Source of the DNA: UKL13-2 sp947085425
GTDB taxonomy: Bacteria > Pseudomonadota > Gammaproteobacteria > Burkholderiales > Usitatibacteraceae
Direction: 5' to 3'
Assembly: GCA_947085425.1 (NCBI GenBank)
Contig: CAMTWK010000004.1
Span: 62,001 to 126,000 of the forward strand
Length of the DNA: 64,000 bases
Of the stretch, positions 18,147 to 29,625 are shown in pieces. Each line of letters starts with the position of its first letter. Positions within the stretch are counted from its first letter, which is position 1. The notes beneath the pieces were generated by a model. It was not told the DNA's origin and ran no database searches. It worked only from the letters and a program-made list of their open reading frames with translations. The position numbers were made by a program, and so were the translations under genes.

Positions 18147-18331
18147 TGTGGATAAGTTTGTGCATAGATCGGCCTTTGCCTACATTCCGCACAATTTAGG
18201 TTGGACAAATAAGTGAATCGCAGCGCAACAAATCGTAAAAAATATATATTTATCAATACGTTACTTTGAAATCTTCGCGATTGACAAGAGGTAAATGTTG
18301 GAAACGCTTAGAACAAAGTCTCTGTGCATAA
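18147..18331. promoter_or_regulatory. Cluster of DnaA-box matches around an AT-rich tract
   Basis: TGTGGATAA (18147-18155) is the exact complement of the TTATCCACA consensus. TGTGCATAA (18323-18331) is the complement of TTATGCACA, which fits TTATNCACA, and TGTGCATAG (18159-18167) is one mismatch away. All three point the same way, and an A/T-only run lies between them (about 18236-18254). The gap between priA and hemE is 271 bp and also holds the priA promoter. It could be a DnaA-controlled promoter, a DnaA-titrating site, or an origin-like region; which of these cannot be decided from sequence alone. Confidence 0.5.
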
Positions 18332-18373
18332 GCAAGCCCCATTTTGTCCAAATACGAAAATATTTTTCTTGAC

Positions 18374-19450
18374 TTAGCCGTTTTTGGGCACACGAGCGCT
18401 GGCGCGGTGGACCGTGTTAACAAGCACTTTCACATGATCCGGGTTGGCAAATTGAGAGATGCCATGGCCAAGATTAAAAACATGACCATCGGCGTGGCCG
18501 TCGGCAGCAAACTCCCGCAAAACCCGCTTCGTTTCTTGCTCAATCGTCGCCGGAGGCGCGAACAGCGTGAATGGATCAAGGTTTCCCTGCAAGGCGACCT
18601 TGGCGCCGACCCGGCGTTTGGCATCGGTCAAAGAAACCGTCCAATCCAGGCCGAGTGCGTCGGCACCACAATCGGCCATCGATTCAAGCCAATGGCCGCC
18701 ACCCTTGGTGAAAAATATTCGCGGCACGGTGCGGCCATCTGCGTGACGCTTTAAGGCGGCCATGATTTGATTCACGTAGCGCAAGGAAAACTCTTGATAG
18801 GCGGCGTGTGACAACATGCCGCCCCAGGTGTCGAACAACATGACGGCCTGCGCGCCGGCGTCAATTTGGGTATTGAGGTAGGCGATGATGCTTTCGGTAT
18901 TCTTTTGCAAAATTGAATGCAGTAAATCGGGCCGTTGAAACAGCATGGTCTTGGTCAATAAAAAATCGTCCGAGCCACCACCTTCGATCATGTAACACGC
19001 CAACGTAAACGGGCTTCCCGAAAAACCGATCAGCGGCACGCGTCCATCCAAGGTTTTGCGGATTTGTGAGACGGCGTCAAACACGTATTGCAAAGAGCCC
19101 ATGTCGGCCACTGGCAAGCGCCGCACATCGTCTTCGGTGCGCAACGGGCGTTCAAATTTAGGCCCTTCACCGTCGGCAAAATACAGGCCGAGACCCATGG
19201 CGTCGGGGATGGTCAGGATGTCCGAAAATAATATCGCTGCATCGAGCGGGAATCGGTCCAACGGCTGAATCGTGACCTCGGTACAGTAATCGGGGCTTTT
19301 AGCCAAACCGAGAAAACTACCCGCGCGTGCACGGGTGGCTTTGTACTCAGGCAAATAACGTCCGGCCTGACGCATGATCCAGATGGGCGTATAGGGTGTG
19401 GGTTCGCGCATCAGGGCGCGCAGGAATACATCGTTTTTGAGTGGGGACAT
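18374..19450 (-). CDS. hemE: Uroporphyrinogen decarboxylase
   Basis: Decarboxylates uroporphyrinogen III to coproporphyrinogen III in haem synthesis, in the cytosol. The 358-residue protein has the family signature near the N-terminus ([16 protein letters not shown], with the substrate-binding arginines), [27 protein letters not shown], and the C-terminal VFNLGHGI motif with its conserved His. The ATG at 19450 lies in the expected place. It is upstream of priA on the same strand. A MITE-like element ends 62 bp before its start codon and may have altered its promoter. Confidence 0.97.
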   Translation of the reverse strand: MSPLKNDVFLRALMREPTPYTPIWIMRQAGRYLPEYKATRARAGSFLGLAKSPDYCTEVTIQPLDRFPLDAAILFSDILTIPDAMGLGLYFADGEGPKFERPLRTEDDVRRLPVADMGSLQYVFDAVSQIRKTLDGRVPLIGFSGSPFTLACYMIEGGGSDDFLLTKTMLFQRPDLLHSILQKNTESIIAYLNTQIDAGAQAVMLFDTWGGMLSHAAYQEFSLRYVNQIMAALKRHADGRTVPRIFFTKGGGHWLESMADCGADALGLDWTVSLTDAKRRVGAKVALQGNLDPFTLFAPPATIEQETKRVLREFAADGHADGHVFNLGHGISQFANPDHVKVLVNTVHRASARVPKNG

Positions 19451-19511
19451 GGCAAAAATGAAAAAAGCGCGAACGGTGCGCCGTGACTGACATTATGTCA
19501 TTGCGTGTGAC

Positions 19512-19756
19512 TAGCCTGCATATTTCACGGGGACGCACTCGAGAGTGGGTGGATAAGCGAGTGATTTTTTGCTCGACTGACCGAGTAATATCAAGATATT
19601 AAGAGGGAAGAGAGCGGAAAAGCGCTGCTCAGCCGCCCGCTATCGAGTACGTAGGCCATCAACCTTACGAAGTACAGTTTGGATTCGCAGAATTTATAGG
19701 TCGCCAAGACTGAAAAACGTATGTAAGGCGGGCCGACCCGTGAAATATGCAGGCTA
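19512..19756. mobile_element. MITE-like element with perfect 20-bp terminal inverted repeats
   Basis: The sequence TAGCCTGCATATTTCACGGG at 19512-19531 recurs as its exact reverse complement at 19737-19756. The 245-bp segment has no open frame of note and lies in the hemE-gltD gap. Both ends begin with TA, so the inverted repeat may be 18 bp flanked by a TA target duplication. This is the form expected of a non-autonomous element mobilised by a transposase encoded elsewhere; no transposase is present in the window. The insertion sequence family is not assigned. Confidence 0.7.
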
Positions 19757-19820
19757 TACCAAAAAACAAGACCAAAAAGGAACCGTGGTTTGGACGGCGC
19801 AATAAACGCAGACGGGCAAT

Positions 19821-21260
19821 TTATCGGGGCAAATCGGACACACCCATTAAAAATTCATCAACCGAACGCGCACATTGGCGGCCTTCACGAATCGCCCAGA
19901 CCACCAGCGACTGCCCGCGGCGCATATCGCCGGCGGAAAATATTTTTGGAACGGTGGTTTGATACGCCATCGCGCCTTCCGTGGCTGCCTTAATATTTTG
20001 ACGCTGATCCTTTTCCACACCAAGTGCATGAATTTGTTCGACCAAGCCGGATTGGGTAGGGCCCATAAAGCCCATGGCGAGCAACACCAAATCAGCCTTC
20101 ATCTCAAATTCCGATCCGGCCACCTCCTGCATCTTGCCATCGCGCCACTCGACCCTTGCGGCGATTAATTTTTCGACCCGTCCGTTGCTGCCAACAAAGC
20201 TTTTGGTTGTCACCGACCAGTCACGGGCGCAGCCCTCTTCGTGCGACGAAGACGCGCGTAGTTTGGTCGGCCAGTACGGCCACACCAATGGTTTGTTTTC
20301 CTGCTCCGGGGGCATGGCCAGCAGTTCAAATTGGGTGATCGATGCGGCGCCATGACGATTTGATGTGCCGACACAATCACTGCCGGTGTCGCCGCCACCA
20401 ATCACCACTACATGTTTGCCGGTGGCCGTGAGTTGAGCCGGTACGCTGTCGCCGGCAACAACTTTGTTTTGCTGCGGCAAAAACTCCATGGCGAAATGCA
20501 CACCTTGCAATTCGCGTCCCGGCACCGGCAAATCACGCGGCCACTCCGCGCCGCCCGCCAAAATGACCGCGTCAAAGTCGGTCATCAACGCGCTGGCAGG
20601 TGTATCCACGCCAATGTTTTGATTAACGCGAAATTGCACACCCTCCGCCTGCATTTGCACCACACGTCGATCAATGTGGAATTTTTCCATTTTGAAATCC
20701 GGAATGCCATAGCGCAACAATCCACCGATGCGATCATTTTTTTCAAACACGATGACATCATGGCCAACCCTGGCGAGTTGTTGCGCGGCCGCCAGTCCGG
20801 CCGGTCCGGAGCCCACCACGGCCACCCGTTTACCGGATTTTTTAGCCGGCGGTTGAGGCAATACCCAGCCCATTTCCCAGCCCTTGTTGATAATGACGTG
20901 CTCAATTGATTTGATGCCGACGGCATCGTCATTGATATTGAGCGTGCAGGCCGCTTCACAAGGTGCCGGGCAGACGCGTCCGGTGAATTCTGGGAAATTA
21001 TTGGTCGAGTGCAGGGTGACGAGCGCCTCGTGCCAGTTTTGACGAAACACCAAATCATTAAAGTCAGGAATGATGTTGTTGACCGGGCAGCCGGATTGGC
21101 AGAATGGAATGCCGCAATCCATACAACGCGCACTCTGCTGCTTGGCATCGGTATCGTTCAGATGCAATACAAACTCCTGATAGTTTTTGACGCGCTCACC
21201 GATCGGCAGCGCCGGCTCGTTCAGGCGATCAAACTCGAGGAATCCGGTGATTTTTCCCAT
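19821..21260 (-). CDS. gltD: Glutamate synthase (NADPH), small subunit
   Basis: Passes electrons from NADPH via FAD and iron-sulfur clusters to GltB for glutamate synthesis from glutamine and 2-oxoglutarate. The 479 residues start with [12 protein letters not shown] and show cysteine motifs for 4Fe-4S clusters ([17 protein letters not shown], then CPAPCEAAC), an FAD-binding [14 protein letters not shown], and an NADPH-binding [11 protein letters not shown]. Length and order are standard. It starts 13 bp after the gltB stop, an operon. Confidence 0.97.
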   Translation of the reverse strand: MGKITGFLEFDRLNEPALPIGERVKNYQEFVLHLNDTDAKQQSARCMDCGIPFCQSGCPVNNIIPDFNDLVFRQNWHEALVTLHSTNNFPEFTGRVCPAPCEAACTLNINDDAVGIKSIEHVIINKGWEMGWVLPQPPAKKSGKRVAVVGSGPAGLAAAQQLARVGHDVIVFEKNDRIGGLLRYGIPDFKMEKFHIDRRVVQMQAEGVQFRVNQNIGVDTPASALMTDFDAVILAGGAEWPRDLPVPGRELQGVHFAMEFLPQQNKVVAGDSVPAQLTATGKHVVVIGGGDTGSDCVGTSNRHGAASITQFELLAMPPEQENKPLVWPYWPTKLRASSSHEEGCARDWSVTTKSFVGSNGRVEKLIAARVEWRDGKMQEVAGSEFEMKADLVLLAMGFMGPTQSGLVEQIHALGVEKDQRQNIKAATEGAMAYQTTVPKIFSAGDMRRGQSLVVWAIREGRQCARSVDEFLMGVSDLPR

Positions 21261-21273
21261 ATTCGGACTTTCC

Positions 21274-24200
21274 TTATGCGGCGGCTTTTTGCGCGGACGG
21301 ATTTGTATTTTTGGTGGTTTGCTCCGATAACGCCCGTCGATATTCGGTTGGCATCACCTTGATGAATTTGGGTAACCACACCGCCCAATTGGCCAATATG
21401 GTCTTGGCGCGTTCGCTGCCGGTGTGGCGGGCGTGGCGTTCGATCATCGACAACAAGATATCGGTGTCGGCCTTGCCGAGGTGTGCGTCGACCAAGGCTT
21501 TGTCGGCGAGCGGCTCGATTGTGACCATCGCCATATTGCAGCGCTTGTTGAACAGGCCGTCTTCATCCAGCACATAGGCCACGCCACCGGACATACCGGC
21601 CGCAAAGTTGCGGCCGGTTTTGCCCAGCACCGCCACCGTGCCACCGGTCATATATTCACAACCGTGGTCGCCGGTGCCCTCGACAACCGCCGAGGCGCCC
21701 GAATTACGCACACAGAAACGTTCGCCGGCAACGCCGCGAAAATACGCCTCGCCGGCAATCGCGCCATACAAGACGGTGTTGCCGACAATTATGTTTTCGA
21801 TCGGGTCACCCTTGAAGTTCGCGTGGGGCCGCACAAAAATCTTGCCGCCACTGAGGCCCTTGCCGACGTAGTCGTTGGCCTGCCCGGTTAAGTCCAAGGT
21901 GACGCCGTGCGCCAGAAATGCACCAAAACTTTGGCCTGCGGTGCCATTGAGTTTGATGGTGATGGTATTGTCCGCCAAGCCGGAATGGCCGAAACGCTTG
22001 GCGATTTCACCGGACAACATCGTGCCGACGGTGCGATTAAGGTTGCGAATGTCGGAGTGGATGACAACGTTTTCTTTCTTGTCGAGAGCGGGTTGTGCCT
22101 CGGCAATCAATTGGTTGTCAAGCGCCCCTTCGAGCCCGTGGTCTTGGGTTTCGGTGTGTAATCGGGACACTTCCGGCGGCATGGCCGGCAGGTGGAATAT
22201 TTTTGTGAAATCGAGTCGCTTGGCTTTCCAGTGTTCAACACCGGTGCTGGTATTTAACAAGTCGGCGCGGCCGATTAATTCATTAAAGGTGCGAACGCCC
22301 AAGCCCGCCATAATTTCGCGCACCTCCTCGGCGACAAAGAAAAAATAGTTGACCACGTGCTCGGGTTGCCCGGAGAATTTCTGGCGCAACAGCGGGTCCT
22401 GCGTGGCCACACCCACCGGGCAGGTGTTGAGGTGGCATTTGCGCATCATGATGCAACCTTCGACCACCAATGGTGCGGTGGCAAAGCCAAATTCATCCGC
22501 GCCAAGCAAGGCGCCGATGACCACATCGCGACCGGTTTTGAGTTGACCATCTACTTGCAGTGCGATGCGACCGCGCAAGCGGTTTAACACCAGCGTTTGT
22601 TGTGTTTCAGCCAGCCCCAACTCCCACGGCGTACCGGCGTGTTTAATCGATGAAACTGGTGATGCACCGGTACCGCCATCATGCCCGGCGATGGTGATGT
22701 GATCTGCCTTGGCCTTGGCCACCCCGGCAGCAACCGTGCCGACACCAACCTCGGACACCAACTTGACGGAAATGGACGCGTGACGATTGGCGTTTTTTAA
22801 ATCGTGAATCAATTGCGCCAAATCTTCAATCGAATAAATATCGTGATGCGGCGGCGGGGAAATTAATTCGACACCCGGTGTGGAATAGCGCAATTGGCCG
22901 ATGTACGCAGACACTTTATGGCCGGGCAATTGGCCGCCTTCGCCGGGTTTTGCGCCCTGCGCCATCTTGATTTGGATTTGTTCGGCGGACTGCAAATACT
23001 CTGCGGTGACACCAAAACGTGCCGAAGCCACCTGTTTGATTTTTGAGCGCAGTGAATCGCCTTTTTTGAGCGGAAAACCCGCCACGTCGGCAACAACTGC
23101 GTCGCCCAATTTGCTTTTGAGCGATTCGCCATCTTGCGCGATGGCAATAAAACGACGCGGGTCTTCGCCGCCTTCACCGGTGTTTGATTTGCCGCCAATA
23201 CGATTCATGGCAACGGCCAGAGTTGCATGGGCTTCGGTCGAAATCGAGCCCAGCGACATGGCACCGGTGGCAAAACGTTTGACAATTTCTTTGGCAGATT
23301 CGACTTCATCGACCGGTATCGGAGCCGCGGCAGGTCGAATCTCAAACAGTCCGCGCAGGGTCATGTGGCGACGCGATTGGTCGTTGATGATTTTTGCGTA
23401 TTCTTTGTAGGTATCGTACGAATTGGCGCGCGTGGCATGCTGCAACTTGGCAATCGCATCCGGTGTCCACATATGGTCTTCACCGCGGGTACGCCAGGCG
23501 TACTCGCCGCCGGCATCAAGCTGGGTGCGCAAGACCGGGTCATTACCAAACGCCTGATGGTGCAAACGCATCGCCTCCCCGGCAATTTCAAAAATGCCGA
23601 TGCCGGCAATATTGGAGGCGGTACCGGTGAAATATTGATTGATGAAATTGGGCGACAGTCCAACCGCTTCAAAAATTTGCGCACCACAATAACTTTGATA
23701 GGTGGAAATGCCCATTTTCGACATGACCTTGAGCAGGCCCTTGGAAATCGCCTTGATGTATTTTTTCTCGGCAGCTTGCCGGTCATATTCACCAAGATAG
23801 TCTTGTAAATTGTGCAGGGTCTCCAGCGCGAGATAGGGGTGGACCGCCGCGGCACCAAAACCACCCAGCAATGCGAAGTGATGGGTCTCGCGCGCCGAAC
23901 CTGTTTCGACCACCAACCCGGTCGAGGTGCGTTTGCCTTTGCGGACCAAATGTTGATGGATGCCTGCTACGGCCAGCAGGGCGGGAATGGCCACACGACC
24001 GGAGTCCACCTTGCGATCCGACACAATCAACAGATTAAAGCCCAGTCGTAATGAGTCTTCGGCGTGCGCGCACAAACTTGCCATCGCCGCTTCAATTCCC
24101 TCCGGCCCCCACTCGGCCGGATAAGTAATGTCCAACTCGTCGCTGCGTAAATAGCCGCCGGTAAATAAGTCGATATGGCGAATTTTCTCCATATCCGCCG

Positions 24201-25938
24201 TGGTCAGGACGGGTTGCGGCACTTCCAGCCATCGGCCGGGGTCGGTGTGGTTGATATCAAGCAAATTCGGACGCGGGCCGATGGTAATGGCGGTCGACAT
24301 GACCAGCTCTTCGCGGATCGGATCAATCGGTGGATTGGTGACCTGCGCAAACAGTTGTTTGAAGTAGTGGTAAAGATTACGCGGTTTGTTCGACATGATT
24401 GCCAACGGCGAATCGTTGCCCATCGAGCCGGTTGCTTCAATGCCGTTTTGCGCCATGGGTGCAAGAATGATTTTCAAGTCTTCCTGCGTATAACCAAACG
24501 CCTGTTGACGATGCAGCAGGCTTACCTTGGTCGGTTCGGGTGGCGCCGGTTCGGGTAGGTCATCCAGGCGAATGCGTGCTTGTTCGACCCACTCAAGGTA
24601 GGGTTTGGCGGTGGCCAGCTCGTGTTTTAAATCATTGTCATCAATGATCAAACCGCGTTCAAGGTCAACCAAAAACATTTTCCCCGGTTGCAGACGCCAT
24701 TTTTTGACAATTTTTTCTTCGGCAATATCCAGCACACCCGCTTCCGAGGCGAGCACCACCATATCGTTGTCGGTCAACACAAAACGCGCCGGGCGCAAGC
24801 CGTTGCGATCTAATGTCGCGCCGATTTGACGGCCGTCGGTGAACACCATCGCCGCCGGCCCGTCCCACGCTTCCATCAGCGTGGCGTGATATTCATAAAA
24901 CGCTTTGCGGTTTTCATCCATTAATTGATGACCGCTCCACGCTTCCGGAATCATCATAGTCATGGCGTGGGCGAGTGAATAGCCGCCCATCACCAACATT
25001 TCTAGGCAGTTATCAAACGATGCTGAATCCGATTGGCCGTCGTAAATCAGCGGCCAGATTTTTTTCAAATCCTCTTTCAGAACGGGTGAGGCAATCGAAT
25101 GTTGACGCGCGCGGATCCAATTTACATTGCCGCGTAAGGTGTTGATCTCGCCATTGTGCGCCACCATACGAAACGGATGCGCCAAATCCCAGGTTGGAAA
25201 TGTGTTGGTTGAAAAACGCTGATGCACCAGCGCCAGCGATGTCACCATCAACGGGTCCTGCAAATCGGTGTAGTACTTGCCAACCTGATCGGCCAGTAAC
25301 ATGCCTTTATAAACGATGGTGCGGGTCGAAAACGACGGCACATAATATTCTTTGCCATGCCGCAGGTTCAGCGCCTGAATGGCGTGGCCCGAGCGTTTGC
25401 GAATTATGTACAGCTTGCGCTCCAAATCGTCCTGCGACATTTCACTGCCACCACGCGCTACAAACACCTGGCGAATTATCGGTTCAACCGCAATGGTCGC
25501 GGCAGAAAGGCCGTGATGATTGGTTGGCACATCGCGCCAGCCAAGCAAAATTTGTCCTTCGGCCTGAATGGCACGCTCGATTTCCTGTTCACACGCCATG
25601 CGCGACGCCGGTTCTTGCGGTAAAAACACCATGCCCACACCGTAATGGCCAATGGCCGGCAAGGTCATGCCCTGTTTGCCGCAGGCGCGGCGTAAATGCA
25701 GATCGGGAAGTTGAATCAGGATGCCGGCACCATCGCCCAGCAGGGGATCATATCCAGTGGCACCGCGATGAGACAGGTTGTCGAGAATTTTCAGGCCTTG
25801 CGCGACCAGGTCGTGCGATTTTTTGCCTTTAATGTTGGCAATAAAACCGACGCCACAGGCATCGTGCTCATTTTGCGGATAATAAAGACCCTGTGCTTCG
25901 GGTAGGATAGCTGTTGATGGTGTTGTTGACTGAGACAT
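21274..25938 (-). CDS. gltB: Glutamate synthase (NADPH), large subunit
   Basis: Catalytic alpha subunit of bacterial GOGAT. The 1554-residue protein begins with a 27-residue propeptide before the nucleophilic Cys28 (in HDACGVGF) of the glutamine amidotransferase domain (to about residue 430). A central domain, an FMN-binding TIM-barrel ([32 protein letters not shown]) and the 3Fe-4S motif [13 protein letters not shown] follow, then the C-terminal GXGXG beta-helix (about residues 1270-1500). Everything expected is present, with no frameshift. It is the first gene of the gltBD operon. The 586-bp region upstream must carry its promoter. Confidence 0.98.
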   Translation of the reverse strand: MSQSTTPSTAILPEAQGLYYPQNEHDACGVGFIANIKGKKSHDLVAQGLKILDNLSHRGATGYDPLLGDGAGILIQLPDLHLRRACGKQGMTLPAIGHYGVGMVFLPQEPASRMACEQEIERAIQAEGQILLGWRDVPTNHHGLSAATIAVEPIIRQVFVARGGSEMSQDDLERKLYIIRKRSGHAIQALNLRHGKEYYVPSFSTRTIVYKGMLLADQVGKYYTDLQDPLMVTSLALVHQRFSTNTFPTWDLAHPFRMVAHNGEINTLRGNVNWIRARQHSIASPVLKEDLKKIWPLIYDGQSDSASFDNCLEMLVMGGYSLAHAMTMMIPEAWSGHQLMDENRKAFYEYHATLMEAWDGPAAMVFTDGRQIGATLDRNGLRPARFVLTDNDMVVLASEAGVLDIAEEKIVKKWRLQPGKMFLVDLERGLIIDDNDLKHELATAKPYLEWVEQARIRLDDLPEPAPPEPTKVSLLHRQQAFGYTQEDLKIILAPMAQNGIEATGSMGNDSPLAIMSNKPRNLYHYFKQLFAQVTNPPIDPIREELVMSTAITIGPRPNLLDINHTDPGRWLEVPQPVLTTADMEKIRHIDLFTGGYLRSDELDITYPAEWGPEGIEAAMASLCAHAEDSLRLGFNLLIVSDRKVDSGRVAIPALLAVAGIHQHLVRKGKRTSTGLVVETGSARETHHFALLGGFGAAAVHPYLALETLHNLQDYLGEYDRQAAEKKYIKAISKGLLKVMSKMGISTYQSYCGAQIFEAVGLSPNFINQYFTGTASNIAGIGIFEIAGEAMRLHHQAFGNDPVLRTQLDAGGEYAWRTRGEDHMWTPDAIAKLQHATRANSYDTYKEYAKIINDQSRRHMTLRGLFEIRPAAAPIPVDEVESAKEIVKRFATGAMSLGSISTEAHATLAVAMNRIGGKSNTGEGGEDPRRFIAIAQDGESLKSKLGDAVVADVAGFPLKKGDSLRSKIKQVASARFGVTAEYLQSAEQIQIKMAQGAKPGEGGQLPGHKVSAYIGQLRYSTPGVELISPPPHHDIYSIEDLAQLIHDLKNANRHASISVKLVSEVGVGTVAAGVAKAKADHITIAGHDGGTGASPVSSIKHAGTPWELGLAETQQTLVLNRLRGRIALQVDGQLKTGRDVVIGALLGADEFGFATAPLVVEGCIMMRKCHLNTCPVGVATQDPLLRQKFSGQPEHVVNYFFFVAEEVREIMAGLGVRTFNELIGRADLLNTSTGVEHWKAKRLDFTKIFHLPAMPPEVSRLHTETQDHGLEGALDNQLIAEAQPALDKKENVVIHSDIRNLNRTVGTMLSGEIAKRFGHSGLADNTITIKLNGTAGQSFGAFLAHGVTLDLTGQANDYVGKGLSGGKIFVRPHANFKGDPIENIIVGNTVLYGAIAGEAYFRGVAGERFCVRNSGASAVVEGTGDHGCEYMTGGTVAVLGKTGRNFAAGMSGGVAYVLDEDGLFNKRCNMAMVTIEPLADKALVDAHLGKADTDILLSMIERHARHTGSERAKTILANWAVWLPKFIKVMPTEYRRALSEQTTKNTNPSAQKAAA

Positions 25939-26545
25939 TGTTTCCCCTGAATGCGGCGAATCTGCTGCGATTTTAAAATCCGCCCATCAGGTCACCCGCG
26001 GGCGTGTGCAGCATGACAGCAAAACGTGATCTGAGCCTGACCGAATAAAACGCGCAGTGCGAGCGATTGTTGTTTGGAAATCTGCACCGGGAGATTCGGC
26101 TTTTGGCCTGGGGGAATCAGTGTGGCGGGTGACGGGGTGGGGTCACGCGACGGTCTGAAGGACAACTATTATTCCGGCAGGTCGTATCATAACGCTCAAT
26201 TTGGTGCGGTGCAATAAGGTTATCGTCGGGCCGGCGGTGAAATCCATATAGGGCGCATCGGCAACATGTTGGGAGCCGTAACGCAAGGTGAAATTGTCTC
26301 GATCAGGGGTTTTGCTCGGTCGACGGCCTCAGAAATCCCCTGAGGCCTCCAAAACGCATCAAAAACAGCGCATAATCGCTTGCAACTAAGTGAAAGTTGC
26401 GCTTTAATAAAGCGAGATAACTTCATAATTTTGAAGAAATTTACGGTTTTTCAAACAAGAGGTTTTGTGGTGAAACGTGAAATGAACCTCGCGAAAATAA
26501 AATCGAAAATTTCTTCGTCAATCGATGACAAAAGAGGGATACGCC
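25939..26545. other. Long divergent intergenic region
   Basis: About 600 bases between gltB (minus) and a lipoprotein gene (plus). Visible are a perfect 8-bp hairpin GGCCTCAG/CTGAGGCC (26325-26332 with 26340-26347), an alternative pairing of TCAGGGG (from 26303) with CCCCTGA (ending 26342), and the promoter at 26380-26408 with its palindromes. No gene or RNA family was recognised. Confidence 0.6.
26380..26408 (+). promoter_or_regulatory. Sigma-70-like promoter for the lipoprotein gene, overlapped by palindromes
   Basis: TTGCAA (26380-26385) and TTTAAT (26403-26408) are 17 bp apart. An inverted repeat GCAAC/GTTGC (26382-26386 and 26396-26400) lies over the -35 and spacer, and CGCTTTA-A-TAAAGCG (26400-26414) is centred on the -10. 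The palindromes are candidate operator sites; which protein binds is unknown. Confidence 0.5.
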
Positions 26546-28453
26546 GTGGCTAATCAACTTCTTACCGGCAATTTTGGCAAACCAAGGGTCGCCAGCGACT
26601 TTGGCCTAAATAGTCTTTGGATCAAGCGTGGGCTTGCCGCAGGATTGGTTGCGGCAACTGCAGCATTGATCACGGCTTGTGGCGGTGGTGGGGCGGCGGC
26701 GGCTTCCAACGCGCCGGAAGCACCGGTAACTGTTTTGCCGTCAACCGCAAACGTTTACCCGAATGAAGCTGCAACGTTTACGATGTCGGGTGGTAAGTTG
26801 CCCTACATCGTTGTTTCACAAAATACGGCGGTTGTGCCGAATCCTACAGTTGTAGGCTCGACATTTACCTTGCGACCGAATAATGTCACCTCGGACATAA
26901 CGGTTGTTATTGAAGTACGCGATTCATCAGTGCCCATAAAAACAACGACAGTTCCCGCAACCGTGCGCGCATCAACGGTTGATAACTCGATTACGATTAC
27001 CAATAGTTCCGGTTCGTGTGGCTCCGCACAACTTTGTTCGGGCAGTGACGCGATTGCTACAGTTCGATCTATTGTCAATGGTGTCGCGCAAGTCAATCGG
27101 GCGATACGATTTGAAGCATTCCAGGGCGAATTTGGTTTTGTGGCACCCGGCGGCGGCAGTACGATGCCGTCCATTACAGCCACGACCAACGCGCAGGGAC
27201 AGGCGAGCGTGTTGATTCGTGCCTCGCCTACCGCACAACCGCAACCAGCGATTGTGCAGGTGGTGGATCCCGCCAGTGGGCTGGTGCGGCGATTTGTTTT
27301 TTCAATTGGCCTGAGCAACGACGGCAATAGCAATATTACCGTCATTCCAACCTCACAAGTCTGGACAAATCCTTACAATGACGCATGTGTAGCCAATGCC
27401 ATCTCCAGCCATTACCTGTATGGTGGCACACCGCCGTATGTAATTACTGCGACTAATCCGCAATTTGCCACCTTTGGACCATCAACGGTGTTTACCAGCG
27501 GCGGTGCGGTACAGGTTTCTGTGACGGGCAGTATTTGTGGTGTAGACAGTCAGTTTATTGTGTTGGACTCGGTCGGTCGCCGCACGACATTCCAAATTTC
27601 CAATAATCGTGGTGCCTTGCCGCCGCCGGCAGTCGGTGGTGGACAAATTGGCGCGCCGACCGTTGCACCGGCTACGTTAGGGCCGCTGGGTTGTGGTGTT
27701 TCCGCATCTGCGTTTGTCAATCAGGTGCTGCCAACCGGATTTACCGGACCCCCGCCGGTATTAATAGCAACATCGCTTGACCCTACGCGTTTATCTGTCA
27801 CGCTGTCGAATGGCATCCTGACAGTGCTACGTTTAACGACCGGTGGCGGTGGCCTGGATACCTTGTTGGTGAGGGTGAATAACGGTAGGGAGTTTGTGGA
27901 CGTAAACGTTAGTTTGAGCGGAACGGCACCGTATGGTTGTGCGTCAACAGGTGGTGCCACCAACCCGATCACGACGACGTCTTCGTCTTTCATCTCGTTG
28001 ACGAATGGCAACGGTATTCCAGTTACGATTACCGGCGGAACGCCACCATACACCGTGACAACGACAGCAGCGACTGTGGTACAGGTCAGCAACGACGGTA
28101 CCGATTATGTGACGCCTGGTTGGAGTAATATTTTTGACACGGGTTCGCCGCCGGCAATTGTGGCTGAACAGGGCAAACTTTGTATCAGCCCAACTTTCCC
28201 GGCGACTGGATTGCCGGTGATCCCGCCAACACCGCCACCAATTGGACCGCCCGATAATCGTGTAACGGCAATTGGCCCAGGTGCAGATGGAAACACGTGT
28301 TATATATTTGTGCCGAAGGATTCCACGCAGATAACCAATCAATTTGTAGTTCGCGCGCTGCGCCGGAACGCAGTTGGCCAGTCTGGTTTTGTGGTGATTA
28401 CCGATTCCGCCTCGCCTCGTAACGTGCAATTGATTGTTGTGAACGTCCAATAA
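26546..28453 (+). CDS. Large Ig-like surface lipoprotein
   Basis: About 635 residues. A lipoprotein signal ends in LITAC-GGGG, with lipid-anchor Cys45. The rest is a chain of beta-rich, Thr/Val/Gly-rich repeats resembling bacterial Ig-like domains (Big_1/Big_2 type), for example the region about residues 150-260 with NAQGQASVLIRASPTAQP. I chose GTG at 26546 because GAGGGA lies about 6 nt upstream; an in-frame ATG at 26525 lacks a site. A clear terminator follows. It probably stands on the outer membrane as an adhesive or structural protein. I do not recognise a named family beyond the Ig-like fold. Confidence 0.75.
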   Translation: MANQLLTGNFGKPRVASDFGLNSLWIKRGLAAGLVAATAALITACGGGGAAAASNAPEAPVTVLPSTANVYPNEAATFTMSGGKLPYIVVSQNTAVVPNPTVVGSTFTLRPNNVTSDITVVIEVRDSSVPIKTTTVPATVRASTVDNSITITNSSGSCGSAQLCSGSDAIATVRSIVNGVAQVNRAIRFEAFQGEFGFVAPGGGSTMPSITATTNAQGQASVLIRASPTAQPQPAIVQVVDPASGLVRRFVFSIGLSNDGNSNITVIPTSQVWTNPYNDACVANAISSHYLYGGTPPYVITATNPQFATFGPSTVFTSGGAVQVSVTGSICGVDSQFIVLDSVGRRTTFQISNNRGALPPPAVGGGQIGAPTVAPATLGPLGCGVSASAFVNQVLPTGFTGPPPVLIATSLDPTRLSVTLSNGILTVLRLTTGGGGLDTLLVRVNNGREFVDVNVSLSGTAPYGCASTGGATNPITTTSSSFISLTNGNGIPVTITGGTPPYTVTTTAATVVQVSNDGTDYVTPGWSNIFDTGSPPAIVAEQGKLCISPTFPATGLPVIPPTPPPIGPPDNRVTAIGPGADGNTCYIFVPKDSTQITNQFVVRALRRNAVGQSGFVVITDSASPRNVQLIVVNVQ

Positions 28454-28471
28454 GAAGAGCAAGGATCAAAA

Positions 28472-28497
28472 ACGGGCACTTCGGTGCCCGTTTTTTT
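28472..28497 (+). terminator. Rho-independent terminator
   Basis: Stem ACGGGCAC (28472-28479), TTCG tetraloop, GTGCCCGT (28484-28491), then a run of T to 28497. It ends the lipoprotein transcript, only 14 bp before the next gene. Confidence 0.92.
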
Positions 28498-28510
28498 CTG
28501 TCGATAGAAC

Positions 28511-29608
28511 ATGCAGACTGTCGAATTTTTTTTTCTTTCCGCGATAACCTGTGCGGCAATCCTTTGGTTGTTGATCCGCGGTGATATTGGAAATTTTTTT
28601 CTTGATCGGGTCGATAAACCGAACGCCATGCACCTGCGCCCCGTTCCCAGGATTGGTGGACTCGCCATTGTGTCGGCCATTGCCGTCATTTTTTTTGTTC
28701 TGCTATTCCCGCCGTATCTTCACCCGACTTTGTCGGGTATTTTTATTGCGACATCCCTACTTGCGGTTGTATCGCTGATCGATGATCGGCGGAGTCTGGC
28801 GCCGGCGATACGGCTTTCCGCCCATTTTTTAGCAGCGGTGTTTGTTGTCTATTCCTTGAACAACACATGGATTTTTTCGTCCGACCGCTGGACCCAGCAA
28901 TTTGCAATTTGGTTGTTTTGTTTTGCTGCGGTCACATTAATCATTGTTTGGATGACCAACCTATACAATTTTATGGATGGGGCAAATGGCTTGGCCGGCC
29001 TGATGGGAACAATAGGATTTGGTAGTTTTGCCATTGCGGCACAATATGGGGGTACAGCGGACGGTTTTAGTGGGTTCGGTCTCGCATGTGCTGCGGTGTC
29101 GGGTGCGTGTTTTGGTTTTTTATTATTTAATTTCCCGCGTGCGCGGGTTTTTTTGGGCGATTGTGGGTCTATTCCCCTAGGGTTTCTTGCCGCCTCTCTC
29201 GGTTTGTTTGGTTGGGGGAATGAATTTTGGCCGTGGTACTTCCCGCCGCTGTTATTTTCGCCATTTATTGTTGACGCCAGCGTTACATTGTTGACGCGTA
29301 TTTTTCGGCGGCAGCGGATTTGGGAGGCGCATCGGCAGCACTACTACCACCGCCTCATTTTGGTTCTGGGGTGGAGCCACGAAAAAACATGTGCTTTTTA
29401 CAGCCTGATCATGATTTTCACGGCACTTCACGGGCTTTGGGCAATATCGGTATGGCGCACGGATCGCTCGGGTGGGTGGGCTGAGCTTGCCCTCCCCCCT
29501 TTCATCATAGGGGCATGGGTGTTAATATACGCCCTGCTCCTGGTCGGCATGGAGTGGCGCTTTTCAAAGAAAAATAACAAAAGCAGCGATAAAAAGAATG
29601 CAAAATGA
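28511..29608 (+). CDS. WecA/WbpL-like undecaprenyl-phosphate sugar-1-phosphate transferase
   Basis: Polytopic inner-membrane enzyme (glycosyltransferase family 4, MraY/WecA group) that starts a lipid-linked glycan by moving a HexNAc-1-phosphate to undecaprenyl phosphate. 365 residues and about ten hydrophobic segments. Diagnostic sites: LIDDRRS with the acidic pair, the NLYNFMDGANGLAG loop with catalytic Asp, VFLGDCGSIPLG, and the basic HRQHYYHR segment. A WbpM-like dehydratase follows 17 bp downstream, so the pair may supply and transfer a deoxy or amino sugar for O-antigen or a capsule-like glycan. Substrate is not determined. No other glycosyltransferases are in the window. Confidence 0.87.
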   Translation: MQTVEFFFLSAITCAAILWLLIRGDIGNFFLDRVDKPNAMHLRPVPRIGGLAIVSAIAVIFFVLLFPPYLHPTLSGIFIATSLLAVVSLIDDRRSLAPAIRLSAHFLAAVFVVYSLNNTWIFSSDRWTQQFAIWLFCFAAVTLIIVWMTNLYNFMDGANGLAGLMGTIGFGSFAIAAQYGGTADGFSGFGLACAAVSGACFGFLLFNFPRARVFLGDCGSIPLGFLAASLGLFGWGNEFWPWYFPPLLFSPFIVDASVTLLTRIFRRQRIWEAHRQHYYHRLILVLGWSHEKTCAFYSLIMIFTALHGLWAISVWRTDRSGGWAELALPPFIIGAWVLIYALLLVGMEWRFSKKNNKSSDKKNAK

Positions 29609-29625
29609 GATGATTACGAGGCGAA

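Noticed and set aside
21274..25938. Possible frameshift in gltB because of its many long antisense frames
   Set aside because: The 1554-codon frame is continuous and carries all GOGAT motifs in order.
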